From assembly GCF_900105495.1 (NCBI RefSeq), contig NZ_FNTF01000002.1, positions 1,153,501 to 1,217,500 on the forward strand: a stretch of DNA of 64,000 bases. Reading direction: 5' to 3'. The translations under genes were made by a program, and so were the position numbers. The DNA is from Pseudomonas frederiksbergensis (GTDB lineage: Bacteria > Pseudomonadota > Gammaproteobacteria > Pseudomonadales > Pseudomonadaceae). Shown here in pieces: positions 1-9,000 of this stretch. Position 1 is the first letter of the stretch; every line of letters starts with the position of its first letter. Under the pieces are notes generated by a model. It saw only the letters and a list, made by a program, of their open reading frames with translations, was not told the origin of the DNA and ran no database searches.

Positions 1-3000
1 CGCTCAGGACGTTATCCACATCGCGGTCATTAGTCAGTACGTTACCGGTAGCGATCTTGTCCTCGAGGACGGTGTTGATGTCAGTCGTCAGCACACTCGG
101 GTCATCGACCGGGGTGACGCTGATATTCAGGCTCGAGGTGTCGTTGGTGCCCGAACCGTCGGTGACGGTGTAGCTGACCGTCGGGACCGTGCCGTTGTAG
201 TTGGCGACCGGGGTGAAGGTGTAAGCACCGTTCGCCCCGATGACCAGGGTGCCGACGTTGGCGATGGTCGCTGTGCTGCCTGCTGTGTAAGTGGTCGCAC
301 CGACGGTGAAGTTGAGCACGCTGACCGGGCCATCGACGCTGCTGGTATCAGTAAGGACGCTACCGGTAATGGCGGTGTCTTCCGGGGTGGAAACCGATTC
401 GTTGGCGTCGATGAAGCTGTCATCGACCGGAGTGACGCTGATGTTCAGGGTCGAGGTGACGTCAGACCCGGAACCGTCGGTGACGGTATAGCTGACCGCC
501 GGCACCGTGCCGTTGTAGTTGGTTGCCGGGGTGAAGGTGTAGTCGCCATTGGCGGCAAGCACCAAGGTGCCGACATTGGCGAGGGTCGCGGTGCTGCCAG
601 CGGCGTAAGTGGTCGCACCGACGGTGAAGTTGACCACGCTGACGTCGCCGTCAACGCTGCTGGTGCCGGTGAGGACGCTGCCGGTAACGGCGGTGTCTTC
701 CGGGGTGGAGATGGTTTCGCTGATGTCGGTGAAGCTGTCGTCGACCGGGGTGACGCTGATGTTCAAGGTCGAGGTGACATTGCTGCCGGAGCCGTCGGTG
801 ACGGTATAGCTGACGGTCGGCACCGTGCCGTTGTAGTTGGGGGCCGGAGTGAAGGTGTAGGCGCCGTTCGTTCCGATCACCAGGGTGCCGACGTTCGCGA
901 CGGTCGCGGTGCTACCGGCGGCGTACTGGGTACCGCCGACCGTGAAGTTGAGCACACTGACCGGGCCATCAACACTCGACGTCCCATTAAGAACGCTGCC
1001 GCTGACCGGGGCATCTTCGCTGGTGGTCACGGTTTCGCTGATGTCGGTGAAGCTGTCATCGACCGGGGTGACGTTGATGTTCAAGGTCGAGGTGACATTG
1101 CTGCCGGAACCGTCGGTGACGGTATAGCTGACGGTCGGCACCGTGCCGTTGTAGTTGGGGGCCGGAGTGAAGGTGTAGGCGCCGTTCGTTCCGATCACCA
1201 GGGTGCCGACGTTGGCGACGGTCGCGGTGCTGCCAGCGGCGTAGGTGGTTTCGCCGATGGTGAAGTTGAGCACACTGACCGGGCCATCAACACTCGACGT
1301 CCCATTAAGAACGCTGCCGCTGACCGAGGCGTCTTCGCTGGTGGTCACGGTTTCGCTGATGTCGGTGAAGCTGTCATCGACCGGGGTGACGCTGATGTTG
1401 AGGGTCGAGCTGACATTGCTGCCGGAACCGTCGGTGACGGTATAGCTGACCGCCGGCACCGTGCCGTTGTAGTTGGTTGCCGGGGTGAAGGTGTAGTCGC
1501 CATTGGCGGCAAGCACCAAGGTGCCGACATTGGCGAGGGTCGCGGTGCTGCCAGCGGCGTAAGTGGTCGCACCGACGGTGAAGTTGACCACGCTGACGTC
1601 GCCGTCAACGCTGCTGGTGCCGGTGAGGACGCTGCCGGTAACGGCAGTGTCTTCCGGGGTGGAGATGGTTTCGCTGATGTCGGTGAAGCTGTCGTCGACC
1701 GGGGTAATGCTGATGTTGAGGGTCGAGGTGACGTTGCTGCCGGAACCGTCGGTGACGGTATAGCTGACCGCCGGCACCGTGCCGTTGTAGTTGGTTGCCG
1801 GGGTGAAGGTGTAGTCGCCGTTGGCGGCAAGCACCAGGGTACCGACGTTGACGATGGTCGCGGTGCTGCCGGCCGCGTAAGTGGTCGCACCGATGGTGAA
1901 GTTAACCACGCTGACGTCGCCGTCAACGCTGCTGGTGCCGGTAAGCACGCTGCCGGTCACCGGGGCGTCTTCGGAGGTGGTCACGGTTTCGCTGATGTCG
2001 GTGAAGCTGTCATCGACCGGGGTGACGCTGATGTTGAGGGTCGAGCTGACATTGCTGCCGGAACCGTCGGTGACGGTATAGCTGACCGCCGGCACCGTGC
2101 CGTTGTAGTTGGTTGCCGGGGTGAAGGTGTAGTCGCCATTGGCGGCAAGCACCAAGGTGCCGACATTGGCGAGGGTCGCGGTGCTGCCGGCGGCGTAAGT
2201 GGTCGCACCGACGGTGAAGCTGACCACGCTGACGTCGCCGTCAACGCTGCTGGTGCCGGTGAGGACGCTGCCGGTAACGGCGGTGTCTTCCGGGGTGGAG
2301 ATGGTTTCGCTGATGTCGGTGAAGCTGTCGTCGACCGGGGTGACGCTGATGTTCAAGGTCGAGGTGACATTGCTGCCGGAGCCGTCGGTGACGGTGTAGC
2401 TGACGGTCGGCACCGTGCCGTTGTAGTTGGGGGCCGGAGTGAAGGTGTAGGCGCCGTTCGTTCCGATCACCAGGGTGCCGACGTTCGCGACGGTCGCGGT
2501 GCTGCCGGCGGCGTACTGGGTACCGCCGACCGTGAAGTTGAGCACACTGACCGGGCCATCAACACTCGACGTCCCATTAAGAACGCTGCCGCTGACCGAG
2601 GCATCTTCGCTGGTGGTCACGGTTTCGCTGATGTCGGTGAAGCTGTCATCGACCGGGGTGACGCTGATGTTGAGGGTCGAGGTGACGTTGCTGCCGGAAC
2701 CGTCGGTGACGGTGTAGCTGACCGCCGGCACGCTGCCGTTGTAGTCGGTTGCCGGGGTGAAGGTGTAGTCGCCATTGGCGGCAAGCACCAAGGTGCCGAC
2801 GTTGGCGATGGTCGCGGTGCTACCGGCGGCGTACTGGGTACCGCCAACCGTGAAGTTGAGCACACTGACCGGGCCATCAACGCTCGACGTCCCGTTAAGA
2901 ACGCTGCCGCTGACCGGGGCATCTTCGCCCGTGGTCACGGTTTCGCTGATGTCGGTGAAGTTGTCGTTGACCGGCGTGACGCTGATGTTCAGGGTCGAGG

Positions 3001-6000
3001 TAACGTTGTTGCCGGAGCCGTCGGTGACGGTGTAGCTGACGCTCGGCACGCTGCCGTTGTAATTGGCAGTCGGAGTGAAGGTATAAGCTCCGCTCGCCCC
3101 GATCACCAGGGTGCCGACATTGGCGATAGTCGCTGTACTTCCAGCCGTGTAAGTGGTCGCCCCAACGGTGAAGTTGATCACGCTGACCGGGCCGTCGACG
3201 CTCGAAGTGCCCGACAGCACGCTGCCGGTGGCCACGGAGTCTTCGTTGACGGTGACGATTTCACTGACATCGGAGAAGTTGTCATTAACCGGCGTAACGC
3301 TGATGTTCAGGGTACTGCTCGAGCCGGTGCTGGTGGTGTATGTCACCTGTGGAACGTTGCCGTTCCAGTCGGCAGCCGGCTTGAAGGTGTAGTCGCCGTT
3401 GCTGGCGATGATCAGCGTTCCGACACCGTTAATGGTCGCGGTCTGGCCCGCCGTGAAGTTGCCGTTGACCCCGGTCACGTTGAAGCTGGTGACGCTCAGG
3501 ACGTTATCGACATCGCTGTCGTTGCCCAGCACGTTACCGGTCGCGTTGTGGTCTTCGTCGACCGTGATCTTGTCCGCCTGCAGCACGCTTGCGTCATCGA
3601 CGGCACCGACGTGCACCACCAACGGCAGCGACGTGCTGGCGCTTGGGGCATCGCCGTCTTTGGCGGTGGCCGTGACAGTCAGGGGGATGTCGCCATTGAA
3701 GTTCGTCGGCGGTGTCAGCTTGAGCGTGGACAGGTTCCAGCCAGTAATGTCCACCGACGTCGAGCCGTCGGCAGCATTGAAGGTGTGGGTGCCGTCGGTG
3801 AGTCTGGAACCCGCCGGCAAGCCGTTCAGGGTGAGAGTGAGTGTTTCCGAACCATCGACGTCGTTGGTGTGGGCCTGGATGGTCGACAACAGGATCGCTT
3901 GGTCTTCAAGGCCCGAGTTGAGCACCTGGGTGACATCGATGTTATCCAGCACGCCGCCCAGGCTGTTTCTGTCCCCGGCGCGGAACTCGAGTTTCTGGTT
4001 GCCATCGGCAGTGACCGGAATGTCGAAACTGTAGTGCTGCATGCCGGTGGTCGTGGTGTTCAAGGTGCCAATGAGTTGGTCGCCCCAGTACACATTGATG
4101 TGCGAATTCACCACACCTGCACGCGGTGCGTAGTCGAACGACACGTTATAGGTGCTGCCGGCCTTGGCATCGATAGTGGTGTAGAGGTTGCTCGCATCGC
4201 CGGCGTTGCGCTCCAGTTCAATGACCTGGTTATCGCCGCCGGCACCATAGACGCTGGCCTTGCCGATTTCGACCATGCCACCTCTGTTGTCAGTGTGCCA
4301 AACGCCGTTGCCGAGCTGGCTGACATTGACGTCGCCATGGCCGTTGTTCAGCGCGACTTCCTGGAAGTCGGTCGAGACGACCGTACCGCCACCCGTCAGT
4401 GACAGGCTTGGGGTATCGGTTATTGGAGCGACGACAATGGTGCCGGTTGCCGAAGACGCAGAGGGCATGCCCTGGTTATCGGTCGAGGTGTAGGTGAATT
4501 GGGTGGTGCCACTCCAGTCGCCGGTAGGCTTGAAGTAAACCGTTGCGCCGTTGGCGGTTGCGGAGATGACACTGCTGGTGGTCAACGCGATGGTCCCGGC
4601 AGCGTCAGCGTAAAACACACCATTGGCCGGCAGGCTGGTCAGGTTGAAGTGCCCGACAGTGCCGTCGATGTCATTGCCGCCAAGTTGCACGGCGATCAAC
4701 TGATCTTCATTACCAGTGGCCGAGGAGGTGCTGACGGTCGGAGCGTCGTTGACCGGGTTGACCTTGATGTCCAGCGTGCTGATGGAATTGGTGTTGGTGA
4801 TATAGCTGATCTGCGGAGCGGTGCCATTCCAGTTCGCCGTGGGGGTGAAACTGTAATCGCCGTTGGCGGCGATAGTCACAGTGCCGACGCCGGCGATAGT
4901 CGCGACTTGACCCGCGGTAAAGGAACCGGTGACGCCTTGTACGGTGAATGTCGCGACACTCAGTGCATTGTCGACATCGCTGTCATTGCCGAGCACGTTG
5001 CCAGTTGTAACGTGGTCTTCATCGACAGTGTTGGTATCCGCGGTCAGGACGCTTGGGTCATCGACCGGGGTGACGCTGATGTTCAGGGTCGAGGTGACAT
5101 TGCTGCCGGAGCCGTCGGTGACGGTGTAGCTGACCGTTGGCACCGTGCCGTTGTAGTTGGTTGCCGGGGTAAAGGTGTAGGCACCGTTCGTGCCGATCAC
5201 CAGGGTGCCGACGTTGGCGAGGGTCGCGGTGCTGCCGGCCTGGTACTGGGTACCGCCAACCGTGAAGTTGACCACGCTGACGTCGCCGTCAACGCTGCTG
5301 GTGCCGGTGAGGACGCTGCCGTTGACCGGGGCGTCTTCGCTGGTGGTCACGGTTTCGCTGATGTCGGTGAAGCTGTCGTCGACCGGGGTGACGTTGATGT
5401 TCAAGGTCGAGGTGACGTCAGAACCGGAGCCGTCAGTGACGGTGTAGCTGACCGTTGGCACTGTGCCGTTGTAGTTGGCCACCGGGGTGAAGGTGTAGGC
5501 GCCGTTGGCGGCGAGCACCAGGGTGCCGACATTGGCGATGGTCGCGGTGCTGCCGGCCTGGTACTGGGTACCGCCAACCGTGAAGTTGACCACGCTGACG
5601 TCGCCGTCAACGCTGCTGGTGCCGGTGAGGACGCTGCCGGTCACCGGGGCGTCTTCGGAGGTGGTCACGGTTTCGCTGATGTCGGTGAAGCTGTCGTCGA
5701 CCGGGGTGACGTTGATGTTCAAGGTCGAGGTGACGTCAGAACCGGAGCCGTCAGTGACGGTGTAGCTGACCGTTGGCACTGTGCCGTTGTAGTTGGCCAC
5801 CGGGGTGAAGGTGTAGGCACCGTTCGTGCCGAGCACCAGGGTGCCGACGTTGGCGATGGTCGCGGTGTCACCGGCCTGGTACTGGGTGCCGCCAACCGTG
5901 AAGTTGACCACGCTGACGTCGCCGTCAACGCTGCTGGTGCCGGTGAGGACGCTGCCGGTCACCGGGGCGTCTTCGGAGGTGGTCACGGTTTCGCTGATGT

Positions 6001-9000
6001 CGGTGAAGCTGTCGTCGACCGGGGTGACGTTGATGTTGAGGGTCGAGGTGACGTCAGAACCGGAGCCGTCAGTGACGGTGTAGCTGACTGTCGGTACCGT
6101 GCCGTTGTAGTTGGCCGCCGGGGTAAAGGTGTACGCCCCGTTAGCGCCGAGCACCAGGGTGCCGACGTTAGTGATGGTCGCGGTGTCACCGGCCTGGTAC
6201 TGGGTACCGCCGACCGTGAAGTTGACCACACTGACGTCGCCGTCAACGCTGCTGGTGCCGGTGAGGACGCTGCCGGTCACCGGGGCGTCTTCGGAGGTGG
6301 TCACGGTTTCGCTGATGTCGGTGAAGCTGTCGTCGACCGGGGTGACGTTGATGTTGAGGGTCGAGGTGACGTCAGAACCGGAGCCGTCAGTGACGGTGTA
6401 GCTGACTGTCGGTACCGTGCCGTTGTAGTTGGCCGCCGGGGTAAAGGTGTACGCCCCGTTAGCGCCGAGCACCAGGGTGCCGACGTTAGTGATGGTCGCG
6501 GTGTCACCGGCCTGGTACTGGGTACCGCCGACCGTGAAGTTGACCACACTGACGTCGCCGTCAACGCTGCTGGTGCCGGTGAGGACGCTGCCGGTCACCG
6601 GGGCGTCTTCGGAGGTGGTCACGGTTTCGCTGATGTCGGTGAAGCTGTCGTCGACCGGGGTGACGTTGATGTTGAGGGTCGAGGTGACGTCAGAACCGGA
6701 GCCGTCAGTGACGGTGTAGCTCACCGTCGGCACTGTGCCGTTGTAGTTGGCGGCCGGGGTGAAGGTGTACGCCCCGTTGGCGCCGAGCACCAGGGTGCCG
6801 ACATTGGCGATGGTCGCGGTGTCACCGGCCGCGTAAGTGGTCGCACCGATGGTGAAGTTAACCACGCTGACGTCGCCGTCAACGCTGCTGGTGCCGGTGA
6901 GCACGCTGCCGGTCACGGGGGCGTCTTCGCTGGTGGTCACGGTTTCGCTGATGTCGGTGAAGCTGTCATCGACCGGGGTGACGCTGATGTTCAGGGTCGA
7001 GGTGACGTCAGAACCGGAGCCGTCAGTGACGGTGTAGCTCACCGTAGGCACTGTGCCGTTGTAGTTGGCGGCCGGGGTGAAGGTGTAGGCGCCGTTGGCG
7101 GCGAGCACCAGGGTGCCGACATTGGCGATGGTGGCGGTGCTGCCGGCCGCGTAAGTGGTCGCACCGATGGTGAAGTTAACCACGCTGACGTCGCCGTCGA
7201 CGCTGCTGGTGCCGGTGAGGACGCTGCCACTGACTGCAGCGTCTTCGCTGGTGGTCACGGTTTCGCTGATGTCGGTGAAGCTGTCATCGACCGGGGTGAC
7301 GCTGATGTTCAGGGTCGAGGTGACGTCAGAACCGGAGCCGTCGGTGACGGTGTAGCTGACTGTTGGCACCGCACCGTTGTAGTTGGCGGCCGGGGTGAAG
7401 GTGTACGCCCCGTTGGCGCCGAGCACCAGGGTGCCGACGTTAGTGATGGTCGCGGTGTCACCGGCTTGGTACTGGGTACCGCCAACCGTGAAGTTGACCA
7501 CGCTGACGTCGCCATCGACGCTGCTGGTACCGGTGAGCACACTGCCGCTGACCGGGGCGTCTTCGCTGGTGGTCACGGTTTCGCTGATGTCGGTGAAGCT
7601 GTCATCGACCGGGGTGACGCTGATGTTCAGGGTCGAGGTGACGTCAGAACCGGAGCCGTCGGTGACGGTGTAGCTGACTGTTGGCACCGCACCGTTGTAG
7701 TTGGCGGCCGGGGTGAAGGTGTACGCCCCGTTGGCGCCGAGCACCAGGGTGCCGACATTGGCGATGGTCGCGGTGCTGCCGGCTTGGTACTGGGTACCGC
7801 CAACCGTGAAGTTGACCACGCTGACGTCGCCGTCGACGCTGCTGGTGCCGGTGAGGACGCTGCCGGTCACCGGGGCGTCTTCGCTGGTGGTCACGGTTTC
7901 GCTGACGTCGGTGAAGCTGTCATCCACCGGGGTGACGTTGATGTTCAGGGTCGAGGTGACGTCAGAACCAGAGCCGTCGGTGACGGTGTAGCTGACTGTT
8001 GGCACTGTGCCGTTGTAGTTGGCCGCCGGGGTGAAGGTGTACGCCCCGTTGGCGGCAAGCACCAGGGTGCCAACGTTAGCAATAGTGGCGGTGTCACCGG
8101 CCTGGTACTGGGTACCGCCAACCGTGAAGTTGACCACGCTGACGTCGCCATCGACGCTGCTGGTACCGGTGAGCACGCTGCCGGTGACCGGGGCGTCTTC
8201 GGAAGTGGTCACGGTTTCGCTGATGTCGGTGAAGCTGTCGTCGACCGGGGTGACGTTGATGTTCAGGGTCGAGGTGACGTCAGAACCGGAGCCGTCAGTG
8301 ACGGTGTAGCTCACCGTCGGCACTGTGCCGTTGTAGTTGGCGGCCGGGGTGAAGGTGTAGGCGCCGTTGGCGGCGAGCACCAGGGTGCCAACGTTGGCAA
8401 TAGTGGCGGTGTCACCGGCCTGGTACTGGGTACCGCCAACCGTGAAGTTGACCACGCTGACGTCGCCATCGACGCTGCTGGTGCCGGTGAGGACGCTGCC
8501 GGTCACCGGGGCGTCTTCGCTGGTGGTCACGGTTTCGCTGATGTCGGTGAAGCTGTCATCGACCGGGGTGACGCTGATGTTGAGGGTCGACGTGACGTCA
8601 GTACCGGAGCCGTCGGTGACGGTGTAGCTGACCGTCGGCACCGTGCCGTTGTAGTTGGCCGCCGGAGTGAAGGTGTAGGCACCGTTCGTTCCGATCACTA
8701 GGGTGCCGACATTGGCGATGGTCGCGGTGCTGCCGGCTTGGTACTGGGTACCGCCAACCGTGAAGTTGACCACGCTGACGTCGCCGTCGACGCTGCTGGT
8801 GCCGGTGAGGACGCTGCCGGTCACCGGGGCGTCTTCGGAGGTGGTCACGGTTTCGCTGACGTCGGTGAAGCTGTCATCCACCGGGGTGACGTTGATGTTC
8901 AGGGTCGACGTGACGTCAGTACCGGAGCCGTCGGTGACGGTGTAGCTGACCGTCGGCACCGTGCCGTTGTAGTTGGCCGCCGGGGTGAAGGTGTAGGCGC

